Program-made: the position numbers and the translations under genes | The notes under the pieces: generated by a model | What the model saw: only the letters and a program-made list of their open reading frames with translations | Databases searched by the model: none | What the model was told of the DNA's origin: nothing | Shown: positions 1 through 10,749 of the stretch, one piece after another | Position numbering within the stretch: the stretch's first letter is position 1 | Layout of the letters: each line of letters begins with the position of its first letter | Assembly (NCBI GenBank): GCA_021186555.1 | Contig: JAJKFL010000007.1 | Span: forward strand, 2,221,001 to 2,285,000 | DNA from: Reticulitermes speratus | Taxonomy: Eukaryota > Arthropoda > Insecta > Blattodea > Rhinotermitidae | Length of the DNA: 64,000 nt | Direction: 5' to 3'

Positions 1-70
1 GTAAACCCGCTTTTTAAAAGCAATTTAATAGACATGGTAAATTTTTTATTAGTGGACAATGTAAGCAATG

Positions 71-340
71 AGCTGAAGGCCTTCTTATACTAAGCAGCCA
101 TCAACTAAGATTGTTAGCTGAAGGCCTGCTTATACTAAGCAGCCATCAACTAAGATTGTTAACTGAAGGCCTTCTTATACTAAGCAGCCATCAACTAAGA
201 TTGTTAGCTGAAGGCCTGCTTATACTAAGCAGCCATCAACTAAGATTGTTAGCTGAAGGCCTGCTTATACTAAGCAGCCATCAACTAAGATTGTTAGCTG
301 AAGGCCTGCTTATACTAAGCAGCCATCAACTAAGGTTGGT
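71..340. repeat. 45-bp minisatellite, 6 copies
   Basis: Six tandem copies of a 45-bp unit, starting at 71, 116, 161, 206, 251 and 296, with few substitutions. Most units contain the interrupted palindrome CTGCTTA-TAC-TAAGCAG. Because 45 is divisible by three, one frame stays open through the array; that frame has no protein features. Confidence 0.95.
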
Positions 341-608
341 AGTTGCATTGGTCACAGGCTATGCTCCTGTGAGGAAGCACCTGAATATTATGGGCCTCTG
401 ATGGAGATCGTACCTGCAGATTTTGTGGGTCGGAGACTGAAACTGTGTGCCGTATTATCTGTTGTTGCGAGGTGTTGGTTCGTCAGCGCTGTAAGTACTT
501 TGGGAAGCTGTTTGCTGAATCAAAATATATAAGCATGGCTTCATTAAAAGACCTGTGTCTGTTTGTTAGAGGCACAGGGCTAATGGACAAGTGCTGAATG
601 GAATACTT

Positions 609-690
609 AGGGCTGCACAATAAGCTTATGGCTGCGGTGCATCCGGAGCTTTTGGTGACGGGCCCTTGGTGGAAGAATAAGAAGAAAAGT
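609..690 (+). mobile_element. 3' end remnant of SINE family A
   Basis: The block around GGGCTGCACAATAAGC through a GGGCCCTTGG-like end resembles the 3' ends of the fuller SINE copies at 17821 and 31443 (shared landmarks: GCACAATAAGC, GGCTGCGGTGC, GGGCCCTT). No tRNA-like head precedes it, so it is a 5'-truncated, diverged copy. The boundaries are approximate. Confidence 0.6.
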
Positions 691-758
691 AATTCAACAC
701 GTAAAGATACATTTTTTAAACCGCTGTCATATGACCGCATATTTTCGAATACATAAAC

Positions 759-985
759 TGCCTTCTGAAACACGTGATTGAAGGAAAGGTAGAAGGAAGG
801 ACAGAAATGACGGGAAGACGAGGGAGAAGACGTAAGCAGCTACTGGATGACCTTAAGGGAAAGAGAAGATATTGGAAATTGAAAAAGGAAGCACTAGATC
901 GCACCCTGTGGAGAACTCGCTTTGGAAGAGGCTACGGACCTGTCGAAAGACAGACTAGAGAATGAATGAATTAATTAATTAATAT
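759..985 (+). pseudogene. LINE C-terminal fragment (RT downstream tail), 5'-truncated
   Basis: The frame from 759 to its stop near 965 encodes a basic peptide containing VIEGKVEGRTEMTGRRGRRR and ending RTRFGRGYGPVERQTRE. The same peptide type recurs at 33360-33500, where more upstream residues remain (ANWIGHILRR, then CLLKHVIEGK). Such peptides lie after the reverse transcriptase of insect non-LTR elements. The stop is followed by a GAATGAATGAATTAATTAAT tail, a tetranucleotide tail typical of some LINEs. Nothing of the RT catalytic domain remains. This is a dead-on-arrival copy, not a gene. Confidence 0.75.
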
Positions 986-1112
986 ACCAGCAATTTAGAT
1001 CCGTGTGTTAAACAAGTCGGCACGCTATCAAGGTACACCTAAAATTCATAACATTTTGATTATCGCAAATTAATATCCTCATATTCACCAGATGTATTTT
1101 CAATACATTCTG

Positions 1113-1565
1113 AAGCATTTCATTAATAATAATAATAATAATAATAATTCTTGGCTCAACAGCCCTGTATGGGCCTGGGCCTCCTCTTGCCTCCTCTTGT
1201 CGAGGTTACTAAGTCATGCGCATTCATGGCAGCTGGTGACCGGCCAGCTAGCCGCGCTTAGTGTTCTATCGATCCTGATGTGCACGCCAGAGCCATCTGG
1301 CAGGCAGTCAGGAGACTTGGATGAGAAATGGAGGCAATTTGGCTTACGCAACATTTTTATTCATGCCCGTAAGGTTCTTTTACATGCCGTAAATCTACGA
1401 CATGGGACCGACGGCTTTACTTCCCCTCCGAAGGAAGTGGTGCTCCGGATTTTTATCATCCTTAAAAATCCATCGACCTCGGTCGGGATCGAACCCGCGA
1501 ACCTTGGGTCCAGTGGCGAGCACGCTAACCACTAGTCCACCGAGGTCGACAAGCATTTCATTAAT
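1113..1565 (-). mobile_element. Complete tRNA-headed SINE with 15-bp target-site duplication
   Basis: A perfect direct repeat, AAGCATTTCATTAAT, lies at 1113-1127 and 1551-1565 and marks the insertion. On the minus strand the element starts near 1549 with a tRNA-like head: an A-box-like TGGACTAGTGGTTAGCGTG, then the B box GGTTCGATCCC at about 1490-1500. A body of roughly 330 bp follows, and the element ends in an (ATT)n tail, read on the plus strand as (AAT)n at about 1128-1148. The RNA polymerase III boxes look intact. The microsatellite tail and long duplication indicate LINE-mediated insertion. The plus-strand 147-codon frame across it is incidental. Confidence 0.88.
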
Positions 1566-1971
1566 GCACTTAAAAATATCGTAATTAATGTCACCTGTTT
1601 CTCAACAGCCTCGTAAACGGTACACAGAATATAATAAAAGCTGACACACTTCTTTGGCATATCCACGTTTTCTCCTATGCAATAGTTCCTGTTATTTGCA
1701 TTAATTCCGTCCTCGGGTGAACGAAAGCAATAGCATTCTTCTAATCGTACAAACATAACTGACGAAAAACGAAATATTTTGTCACTTACCAAAGGGTCCA
1801 CTTTAAGGCGTCGAGTGTGAGGGACACTGCGCTTACTGCGTGCGTGTGGCAACGCGCGGTGTACGAAGTGGAACTCATTTGTCGAGCCCAGGACCTGCAA
1901 AAATAAGATGCGACTGGATTCACTACACATGTTACAGTATCAGCATTTACTTATATAGTCTAGAATTTTAG
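1566..1971. other. No recognised feature
   Basis: Unique-looking sequence. The minus-strand open frame at 1532-1930 (132 codons) has no motif I recognise and runs into the SINE boundary, so I do not call it a gene. Confidence 0.5.
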
Positions 1972-2237
1972 ATTTGCCCTGGTAGCCACCTCCTGGACTT
2001 GAATACTTGGAAATCTCTTAACCGCATTAGAACAGGGGTGGCACCAGTAAAAACAAATATGGTGAAATGGGGCAAAAGAAACTCCGACGACCTGTATTGT
2101 GGCTGTGGAGAGGTACAAGATATGGGACATCTCCTGTCATGCAGGGACTGCCCCCAGAAATGCACCCTCGAGGATTTATGGCTTGCAAATAAAAAGGGAT
2201 TTGACGTAGCCCAATACTGGGCAAAAAATCTTTAATT
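1972..2237 (+). pseudogene. LINE ORF2 C-terminus with zinc-knuckle-like motif
   Basis: The frame encodes LNRIRTGVAPVKTNMVKWGK, then a Cys/His cluster (YCGCGEVQDMGHLLSC, i.e. C-x-C ... H-x4-C), then CTLEDLWLANK and AQYWAKNL before the stop near 2235. This is the usual C-terminal end of many insect non-LTR retrotransposon ORF2 proteins. The reverse transcriptase domain that should precede it is absent, so this is a 5'-truncated fragment. It is a different family from the tails at 759 and 10236. Confidence 0.8.
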
Positions 2238-2706
2238 TAATGGTCCGGACACGATAAAGAAAGAAAGAAGAATTTTATTTTTGCTTTAAGATTGCTCTTG
2301 AGCTCATAACTGCAAAGGTCTTCTGTTAAAAACTTTAAGATACGGACAAAATCCAAACGGCAATGTAATAAGTATTCTGACGGACATTAAACCCTTCTCA
2401 AAAGAATCTAATCCCACGAAGCACATTTCTTACGAGCAGTCTATTTCAGCTGGTCAAATGATTAACCTTTTACGGAACACGAAATTTCATTTTCTTCATA
2501 AAACTGCCTTACTGTAACCTACTTTGAGCCAGCTGAATTCAATCCGCGCCATGACACCCTCTTTAGGATCCATTTTAACATTAGCTTCTCAGTTCCTGCT
2601 CTCATTTTATCAGCATTATCTTTTAAGGAATAAGCATTACAATGTTCATATTACGCCCTTCATTACCACCTATCTGTGACTCCGTTCATAATATACATAA
2701 TACGCT
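2238..2706. other. No recognised feature
   Basis: AT-rich unique sequence with a short purine run at about 2258-2272, which may be the tail of the LINE fragment just upstream. No frame or repeat is supported. Confidence 0.5.
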
Positions 2707-2951
2707 TCTTTGTTTACTGCTACATGTTTCGGCTGAACCTCGCCATCTTTAGGGACTCTATACACCAATATTTAAAACTCACTAAAATGTAATACATTAC
2801 AACAGTAATATATATTATATTGTGCAGAAATAACTATAATATAATATGTATTACTGTTGTAATGTATTACATTTTAGTGAGTTTTAAATATTGGTGTATA
2901 GAATTTCTAAAGATGGCGAGGTTCAGCCGAAACATGTAGCAGTAAACAAAG
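2707..2951. mobile_element. PLE-like foldback with paired decayed hammerhead motifs
   Basis: Two arms of about 110 bp (2707-2811 and 2839-2951) are nearly perfect reverse complements around a 27-bp AT-rich loop. Each arm carries the same degenerate hammerhead motif: minus strand at about 2725-2757, plus strand at about 2907-2940. Each has GAAA followed by CATGTAG and a GGC/GCC stem II, but the first box reads CTAAAGA instead of CTGANGA. The core G5 is therefore lost in both arms, and they should not cleave. The shared mutation implies the arms derive from one sequence. Confidence 0.75.
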
Positions 2952-3628
2952 AACTGTATTGTTATGTATCTTAGTTCTGCGCATACGGGTTTCGTAAATG
3001 AATAATGTCTTTGGTTATTTAATGTGGGCCACACAAAATTGAAACTAAAGGCGGACGCAAATTTTCTTTGAGACAAACCCACATATGCTGACAGAGAAAC
3101 GAGGCTATGGGCAAAAGTACATGTCACGTGACTTACATCTGTGGAATTATGTGTTTTACGTCGCTTCTAGATTCAGCCATTAAGTGAATTGCTTCCATTT
3201 ATGGCGCACTAAAATTTCCCGGTGTCTGAAATCTACGTCCAGATAAGCAGTCGAATCACAATGCTGGAGCAGTAAACTGGCTTATATATCAAAGTATAAT
3301 CCCAAGTTATTGCCACTTGCATTTCTCTCGCTGTTACGCCCAATTCGCATTACAAAATTGTCCACATTTTCTGAAATATGGACTAACCGAACATGAAGCT
3401 CAAAAGCTTCGTCGAAGCATAGACAAATATATACGGTGTCACGTCTCATAGGACTGGAATCTTAATGAATTAGAAAGTACGTCGAAAGACTCGGTTATGC
3501 CTCAACTTGGGTACTTTTCCTGCATTACAGGAACGGACTGGGCATAGTCATGAAAAGTCACAATGAGGATAGTTCGTTTTCCAACATAAATTCGAACCTG
3601 AAGCCTCCTGACTGCAATTATAGGCCCC
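2952..3628. other. No recognised feature
   Basis: Unique sequence; only short chance reading frames. A TTCGAACCTG at about 3592 could be a relic B box on the minus strand, too weak to call. Confidence 0.4.
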
Positions 3629-3645
3629 TATATATATATATATAC
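3629..3645. repeat. (TA)n microsatellite
   Basis: About eight TA dinucleotides following CCCC. Confidence 0.9.
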
Positions 3646-3969
3646 TGTATTTGTTAGACAAGTAGCAAAACGCGAATAGAGTTGGGAATTACATCAGTTT
3701 TTATAAACTTCCAAAGAGCATACGTTTTGTTTGGGAGGAAGGTTGTCCAAAATATTATAAAACCCCATAGGTCATTTAAAACGTGTTCAAATGAAACATA
3801 GTAAAATGCTGATAGGGAAATATTTACCTGATACAGTTTCCGTTCATTATTAGTTTGTCGCAATGACTTATAAATGTGCTTCACAGTATGCATTAGGAAT
3901 ATGAAAGATATGAATTCATTCAGTGACAACATAAAGACGATAAAGATCAACACAGTGTTACCGGCCGGC
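3646..3969. other. No recognised feature
   Basis: Unique sequence leading into the 36-bp array; no coding or repeat signal. Confidence 0.5.
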
Positions 3970-4222
3970 AGGGCACATACTGGCCAGAAGGAAACACAGA
4001 GAAGCAGGACACATACTGGCCAGAAGGAAACACAGAGAAGCAGGACACATACTGGCCAGAAGGAAACACAGAGAAGCAGGACACATACTGGCCAGAAGGA
4101 AACACAGAGAAGCAGGACACATACTGGCCAGAAGGAAACACAGAGAAGCAGGACACATACTGGCCAGAAGGAAACACAGAGAAGCAGGACACATACTGGC
4201 CAGAAGGAAACACAGAGAAGCT
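3970..4222. repeat. 36-bp minisatellite, 7 copies
   Basis: Seven nearly identical 36-bp units (CACATACTGGCCAGAAGG core) in tandem. The period is divisible by three, so several frames stay open on both strands; they are repeat artefacts. Confidence 0.95.
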
Positions 4223-4589
4223 CAAGTGCATATTGATGTCTCATCAACAGACTGCACAGACAATCACAACATACAGGCAGCTAGCAAATTGTATAAAAAT
4301 GTGGCTAATTCAAATAACTTGGAATTACACTAACAAATAAATACTGCACGCAAGAAGAATCACGTTCAGGTTAAATTCGCGGAATTTCTGACATCATTCG
4401 GTTCTTAATCTTTTGTATTCCCGTTTGATATCTAAAAAAATACAAATACAAAAAACTACAATTTTCCATGTTGTTATATACATTATATATATATACATAT
4501 GTCATGTGTGAAAAGGGTGCCGAGAAGTACATTTCGTCCCAGAACGGATCAAGGAGCACGACGCTGCACAAAACTGACGAAGGAAGGGT
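4223..4589. other. No recognised feature
   Basis: AT-rich sequence with a short TA tract near 4485-4500. Confidence 0.5.
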
Positions 4590-4862
4590 GCCCATGTCAG
4601 AGACGAGAAATGTATAGAGAGTTCTGATGGGGAAATCTGAAGGAAGAAAGTTGCTTGACAGGCGTATGCGCAAATGTGATGGTGACAATAAAATGGATGT
4701 TAAAGAAGTGAGACTGGATGTTGTGCACTGGATTTATCTGGCTCAGGAGTCGGACCATTGGCAGGCTTTGTGAATGTGGTAATGAAATTTCGGGTTTCTT
4801 AAAATGGGGGGGAATTTCTTCACAAATTCAAGGACTCCTCCAGAAGGATTCTGCACCGTAAG
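4590..4862 (+). pseudogene. Decayed LINE C-terminal fragment
   Basis: Translation around 4628-4770 resembles the tail at 10320-10515 (LMGKSEGRKLL, then KMDVKEVRLDVVHWIYLAQE), with stops and shifts after it. The nucleotide end GGAATTTCTTCACAA ... GACTCCTCCAGAAGGA matches the 3' UTR of the 10236 and 56101 copies. Heavily mutated and 5'-truncated. Confidence 0.65.
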
Positions 4863-4865
4863 ATC

Positions 4866-5055
4866 GGTTGGTTTGTCAGTCAGTCAGTCAGTCATGTTAC
4901 TTATTTCGTTACTTAGCCATTCATTCAGTCAGTCAGCTAGTCAGTCTTTTAGTTAGTCAGTCAGTTGTTTAGTTAGTCAGTCAGCCAGTAAGTCAGATAG
5001 TCAGCCAGCCAGTCAGTTAATTAGAAGCTAGTTAATCAGGCAGACAGGTAGTGAT
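4866..5055. repeat. Degenerate (AGTC)n / (GTTA)n tetranucleotide block
   Basis: A long irregular run of AGTC, AGTT and CAGC tetramers. It begins directly at the 3' end of the decayed LINE. Sister copies of that LINE end in a short GTTAGTTAGTT tail, so this block may be an expanded retroposon tail. Confidence 0.85.
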
Positions 5056-5321
5056 TTATTGTAATACAATAGCGTGGTATCGCGCCGCCGGCATCGCTGC
5101 TAACCAATAACGTCGCATTGACTTTATGCGTTCAATAACCTTGACATACTAATGCGTAAATGTAAATGGCACAGCTTCACTGAACTGGTACTGATAAAGG
5201 TCACCATGCAGCTTGGTACAGCGAGCCGTCTGACCTGCGGCAGCGCGGAAGCCAAGCCACACCAGAGGACTACAAAACAGTTGCAAAGCTAAGAACTGCA
5301 GACCGGAAGTGAACCGTAGGA

Positions 5322-5392
5322 ACACGGCATGGTGGGGCAGGTGCACACGGCATGGTGGGGCAGGTGCACACGGCATGGTGGGGCAGGTGCAG
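5322..5392. repeat. 23-bp tandem repeat, 3 copies
   Basis: Three copies of a 23-bp unit (CGGCATGGTGGGGCAGGTGC core), with the GCATGG core near 5326, 5349 and 5372. Confidence 0.9.
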
Positions 5393-5854
5393 TATTGCAA
5401 CCGACGACTTCTGACTGGCATTCATTTGCTTTGCTTGGTTGATGTACGAGATATCCTGCATAGCAACGGGTAGACTGTTACACAAAGACGATGCCATCTT
5501 ACAGTTTCACATACACCGTATTTTGTTCGATGGTTTAAAATATTAGCATTAATGTAAGTTGCATTTTTAAACAACTTTTTGACGTAAAACGTCTTACATT
5601 TCGGTACAATAGGTGGGTCACCTCGGCGCTCGCGGTGTCAGACTTTCGCGTTACCTACGTTTCTTCACAGTGCTCCGCGCCTACTTCGACTACAGCAGTG
5701 ACCGATACATAGTTTGAAAGGTAAGGAATATGCCTACACGCTAAAAAAAGAATCATCGAAAAATCTTTAAATCTACCAAAATGGCGGCCATGTCAAAATG
5801 ACCTACGATTTTCACACTAAAATCATCAAAGAACAAAACTACACGAGATGCCCG
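5393..5854. other. No recognised feature
   Basis: Mixed-composition sequence upstream of the endonuclease fragment. GC content rises at 5620-5700. No frame is supported. Confidence 0.4.
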
Positions 5855-6075
5855 TCCTGCTCACCGGCGGGCGACTTCAACCTAGATACTCGTCCCGGCA
5901 AGAATAACGACTGGTTCATCGAATTATGAAAGAAGAACTCGGTCTAGAAATCCGCAACGATCCCGCGCAATGTACCACGCTCGGCGGCAGCGCGATAGAT
6001 CACGTCTTCACCAGGCGTCTCTCCCATCTCAAGAGCGTAAACGACGCGACCTACTTCTCATACCACAAGCTACGG
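5855..6075 (+). pseudogene. Fragment of a retrotransposon-type endonuclease (EEP) domain
   Basis: Plus-strand translation from about 5870 gives GDFNLDTRPGKNNDWFIEL. After a one-frame slip at GAATTATGAAA (about 5920) it continues MKEELGLEIRNDPAQ, TTLGGSAIDHVFTRRL and TYFSYHK. GDFN and the ID.VFTR ... S-(D/Y)-H-K order are hallmarks of the endonuclease/exonuclease/phosphatase fold used by non-LTR elements. Here the final SDH-type motif reads SYHK and the N-terminal half is missing. The fragment is notably more GC-rich than its flanks. A retrotransposon origin is likely, but a host or other mobile-element EEP protein is not excluded. Confidence 0.68.
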
Positions 6076-6714
6076 CTAAACATTACAGAGACATAAACAC
6101 GTACATATAACAACTTGTAAAAATTTCTGAAAAATACAAACTTCAATACAGTCAGCTTCTTTCTTTCTTTCGCCCTTCCCTCAATTAAGCAGCTAAAACA
6201 TTTTAACACCCGCAAAAAAAAAGATCGCCAACATTCAACTTGTCGGCGTGACGTTTTACGTACTATTTGCGGTTCAGTCGTAGCTTGAAACACCGAGGAC
6301 ATTTTTTAGTTCGAAGTAACCTAGGCCGTACGCTGTTTATCGCTTTTATGAGCAACGGTATTCATACACACCACCTGGTGTAAAGTTAAAGAACTTAGAA
6401 TTTCAGTTTGTTGTGAGAATAACAAAAATATTCTTGAACGTCCATTATACGAATTAATTCCATAATCGATATATTATTCTTTATGCGCTAATTAATGGGT
6501 TCAGCAAACAGATCCAATGAAAACTTCTCCATTTTCCTTCAATTCGCAATTTTATGACATCAGTATAATCTTATGGTTTTAAAAATGAGGAACAAATCTT
6601 ACGTCAAAGTGAGTGCATGCCTAATCACAGTTTTAATATCTCCAGATATCTACACGACACTCATGTCCGTTCTTACGAATAACTACAACACCGACATATA
6701 GTAAAATTTGTCTC
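6076..6714. other. No recognised feature
   Basis: Unique sequence preceding the large 53-bp array. Confidence 0.5.
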
Positions 6715-8415
6715 TGATTTGTTAAGTAGCAAGCTGCCAACACGCACTGCGCAGTAAGGATATAACTACATTTGTTAAGTAGCAAGCTGCCAACACTTAC
6801 TGCGCAGTAAGGATATAACTACATTTGTTAAGTAGCAAGCTGCCAACACTTACTGCGCAGTAAGGATATAACTACATTTGTTAAGTAGCAAGCTGCCAAC
6901 ACGTACTGCGCAGTAAGGATATAATTACATTTGTTAAGTAGCAAGCTGCCAACACGTACTGCGCAGTAAGGATATAACTACATTTGTTAAGTAGCAAGCT
7001 GCCAACACTTACTGCGCAGTAAGGATATAACTACATTTGTTAAGTAGCAAGCTGCCAACACTTACTGCGCAGTAAGGATATAACTACATTTGTTAAGTAG
7101 CAAGCTGCCAACACTTACTGCGCAGTAAGGATATAACTACATTTGTTAAGTAGCAAGCTGCCAACACGTACTGCGCAGTAAGGATATAACTACATTTGTT
7201 AAGTAGCAAGCTGCCAACACTTACTGCGCAGTAGGATATAACTACATTTGTTAAGTAGCAAGCTGCCAACACTTACTGCGCAGTAAGGATATAATTACAT
7301 TGTTAAGTAGCAAGCTGCCAACACGTACTGCGCAGTAAGGATATAATTACATTTGTTAAGTAGCAAGCTGCCAACACTTACTGCGCAGTAAGGATATAAT
7401 TACATTTGTTAAGTAGCAAGCTGCCAACACGTACTGCGCAGTAAGGATATAACTACATTTGTTAAGTAGCAAGCTGCCAACACTTACTGCGCAGTAAGGA
7501 TATAATTACATTTGTTAAGTAGCAAGCTGCCAACACTTACTGCGCAGTAAGGATATAATTACATTTGTTAAGTAGCAAGCTGCCAACACGTACTGCGCAG
7601 TAAGGATATAATTACATTTGTTAAGTAGCAAGCTGCCAACACGTACTGCGCAGTAAGGATATAATTACATTTGTTAAGTAGCAAGCTGCCAACACTTACT
7701 GCGCAGTAAGGATATAATTACATTTGTTAAGTAGCAAGCTGCCAACACGTACTGCGCAGTAAGGATATAATTACATTTGTTAAGTAGCAAGCTGCCAACA
7801 CGTACTGCGCAGTAAGGATATAATTACATTTGTTAAGTAGCAAGCTGCCAACACGTACTGCGCAGTAAGGATATAATTACATTTGTTAAGTAGCAAGCTG
7901 CCAACACGTACTGCGCAGTAAGGATATAATTACATTTGTTAAGTAGCAAGCTGCCAACACGTACTGCGCAGTAAGGATATAATTACATTTGTTAAGTAGC
8001 AAGCTGCCAACACGTACTGCGCAGTAAGGATATAATTACATTTGTTAAGTAGCAAGCTGCCAACACGTACTGCGCAGTAAGGATATAATTACATTTGTTA
8101 AGTAGCAAGCTGCCAACACGTACTGCGCAGTAAGGATATAACTACATTTGTTAAGTAGCAAGCTGCCAACACGTACTGCGCAGTAAGGATATAATTACAT
8201 TTGTTAAGTAGCAAGCTGCCAACACTTACTGCGCAGTAAGGATATAATTACATTTGTTAAGTAGCAAGCTGCCAACACGTACTGCGCAGTAAGGATATAA
8301 TTACATTTGTTAAGTAGCAAGCTGCCAACACGTACTGCGCAGTAAGGATATAACTACATTTGTTAAGTAGCAAGCTGCCAACACTTACTGCGGAGTAAGG
8401 ATATAACTACATTTA
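6715..8415. repeat. 53-bp minisatellite, about 32 copies
   Basis: Head-to-tail 53-bp units (TTGTTAAGTAGCAAGCTGCC start). Each contains an inverted repeat around ACTGCGCAGT, which reaches a perfect 16 bp (CTTACTGC/GCAGTAAG) in the T variant and 12 bp in the G variant. Two polymorphic positions (T/G before TACTGC and C/T in ATAAYTACA) are unevenly distributed: the C form dominates early copies and the T form later ones. This suggests local amplification waves. Almost no indels except near 7235 and 7300. Confidence 0.97.
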
Positions 8416-8579
8416 TAACTTCAGTACTTAATTTAGGTGTGTTTAGATGCACGCTCCGGGAGCTTTATTTCTGGAATAGGGGCCCCTGACAGCAATTGGC
8501 AAGGTTGCTGATCTATGTGAAAGAGAGAGACTGTAGGCACTTTCTTCTGTGGTTTATTTAACGTCACTATCACTATTCA

Positions 8580-9245
8580 GACTATTATTTTTATTTATAT
8601 ACTTACTTATATAATTAAATTTATTTTAATTAATCATCTTATTTATGTATTATTTTTATTTATTTATGTATTCAATTTAATTAATGTAATTAATCAATTG
8701 ATTTACTTGTTTATTTAATTTATTTTTATCAATAAATAAATTTATTTATTTATTTTAATTTATTTCAATTAATTAATTAATTTGTTTATTTCAATTTATT
8801 TTAATTAATCAACTTATTTATACATTTATTTTAATTTATTATAATTAATCAATGTATTTATGTATTTATTTTAATTTATTTTAATTAATTAAATTATTTA
8901 TTTATGTACTTATTTTAATTTATTTTAATTAATTAATTAGTGTATTTATTTTAATTAATTAATTTGTGTATTTATTGTACTTAATTAATTTACTTATGCA
9001 TTTATTTTAAGTTATTTTAATTAATTAAATAATTTGTGTATTCATTTTAATTAATTAATTAATTTGTGTATTCATTTTAATTAATTAATTTACTTATGTA
9101 TTTATTTTAATTAATTAATGTATTTATTTTAATTTATTTTAATTGATTAATATATTTATTTTAATTAATTTATTTATTTATTTTAATTAATTAATTTATT
9201 TATTTATTTTAATTTATTTTATATATTTATTTATTCATTCATTTC
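8580..9245. repeat. AT-rich low-complexity block
   Basis: Almost pure A/T with quasi-repeats of TTTATTTATTTTAATTAATT, including many TTAATTAA palindromes. No fixed period. The composition contrasts sharply with both flanks. Confidence 0.9.
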
Positions 9246-10235
9246 TTTATTTTAAGGCTAGTATGGTTTACGAACATTAGGTCATCAACTGGAACCGTCT
9301 GAAACGCAAATCCCATTACCTAATTAAGGTAATGGACTGTAACTTGCGTGAAGGAACTGGGTTAAGTGAAGAGAAACTTCTGTAAGGACAGGCGCTGTAC
9401 TGGTTAAGGTCTGAACCGAACACCTCCCTAATAAGTCAGAAGCAGATGCACTTGAAACATATTCATTGGACTAGAAGTTGTTCGTAATTTTATCTCCTTG
9501 TATTCGGAAAATGTGCTGAATTTAAGATAAATGATACGCAAATTTAACAGGAATTAGTACATTCTGTCTTGGTACTACACTAACAAGCAAAGCACTGTCA
9601 GCAATATTTATTGTGAGCACGTGACAAGTCAGGATTACTGGCCTTCACACTTAATCCGAGTGAACTCTCATTCCTTTACAGAATATGGACTGAGTAATTG
9701 GATTGAAATTAACAAGAAATGAATTTGCATGCTAATGGATGTCAGTATTCAAAAGCAGACGAGCGCAGAAACTCTGGTTTGTTTAGTTTTATTAGTCAAT
9801 ATGCTTTTCCGCAACAGTTAATGGAGTGGCGACAGGGCACAGTGTGGAGCCCGCGATAAATATGTATAGCAGTAATCCCGAGGGCCCCACTCGTCGCAAA
9901 CTGCGAATTGTTCCAATTTGAATGCTGTGACGGAGTTTGTAGTGCGGGCGTGCATAATAATACGGGGCACCAATTGGAAATGAGACAAAAATGTTGGTGG
10001 ACAGTCCGCCAAGAAAGCAATGCAGCACAGAACGTATCGCCTGCTTTACAAAGAGCAGATTTTAGAAATTTAATGAGGGGGGAGGGGGACGAACAACAAG
10101 CAGAGGTAAAATGAGAAATTCATACAAAAATTTGATCGAAAAATCACAAAAATTACTCGTAAAACATAGACATGGGTGGAAAAATAATATTAAAATCTAG
10201 ATGTTAAACTTAATGATCTGTACTCATCACCAAAT
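9246..10235. other. No recognised feature
   Basis: About 1 kb of unique sequence. Short overlapping frames at 9790-10110 on both strands show no family features. Confidence 0.5.
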
Positions 10236-10576
10236 ATTATTCGGGTGATCAAATCAAGAAGAATGAGGTGGGCGGGGCATGTAGCACGTTTGGGTTAGGG
10301 GAGAAGTGCATACAGGACTTTGATGGGGAGACCTGAGGGAAGGAGACCACTTGGAAGACCCAGGCGTAGATGGGAGGATAATATTAAAATGGATCTTCAT
10401 GAAGTGGGATGGAGGAGAATGGACTGGATTGATATGGCTCAGGATAGGGACAGGTGGCGGGCTGTTGTGAGTGCGGTAATGAACCTTCGGTTCCATAAAA
10501 CGCGGGGAATTTCTTGACTAGCTGAGGACCTGTCAGCTTCTCAAGAAGGACTGTGCTACATGGAGTTAGTTAGTTG
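10236..10576 (+). pseudogene. LINE C-terminal fragment with 3' UTR and GTTA tail
   Basis: The plus frame from 10236 reads [18 protein letters not shown], a stop, then [20 protein letters not shown]. It goes on through [33 protein letters not shown] and [12 protein letters not shown] to the true stop near 10517. This WAGH.AR ... GRPRRRW.DNIK ... AQDRD.WRA peptide is a recurrent C-terminus of insect LINE ORF2. The 3' UTR (CAAGAAGGACTGTGC) and GTTAGTTAGTT tail match the minus-strand copy at 56101. It is the best-preserved of four copies in the window, with one premature stop. No RT domain is present. Confidence 0.82.
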
Positions 10577-10710
10577 TTAAACCAAATACAATAAAGATAT
10601 ACGAAAATAAATAAGCTGTCAAATAAACGTATCAAATGCGAAAATGCAACTCAAATATAAACCTCCAAACTGCACCTTACAGTACTCAATGTAACTATAT
10701 ATTCAGAAAC

Positions 10711-10747
10711 TGCAACATGTTTTGGTCCACGTAGGACCATCCTCAGG
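10711..10747 (-). other. Degenerate hammerhead motif (PLE-type)
   Basis: On the minus strand CTGAGGA is followed by a 5-bp stem II (GGTCC/GGACC), but the second box is AAAA instead of GAAA, and stem I does not pair. A CATGT stem III relic follows. It is predicted inactive. The SINE at 10750 inserted just beyond it. Confidence 0.6.
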
Positions 10748-10749
10748 GA

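Noticed and set aside
6715..8415. CRISPR array
   Set aside because: The units are contiguous and identical with no unique spacers, and the context is eukaryotic.
9792..10114. Overlapping frames of 64-78 codons on both strands
   Set aside because: Three minus frames and one plus frame are open over the same DNA with no domain in any.
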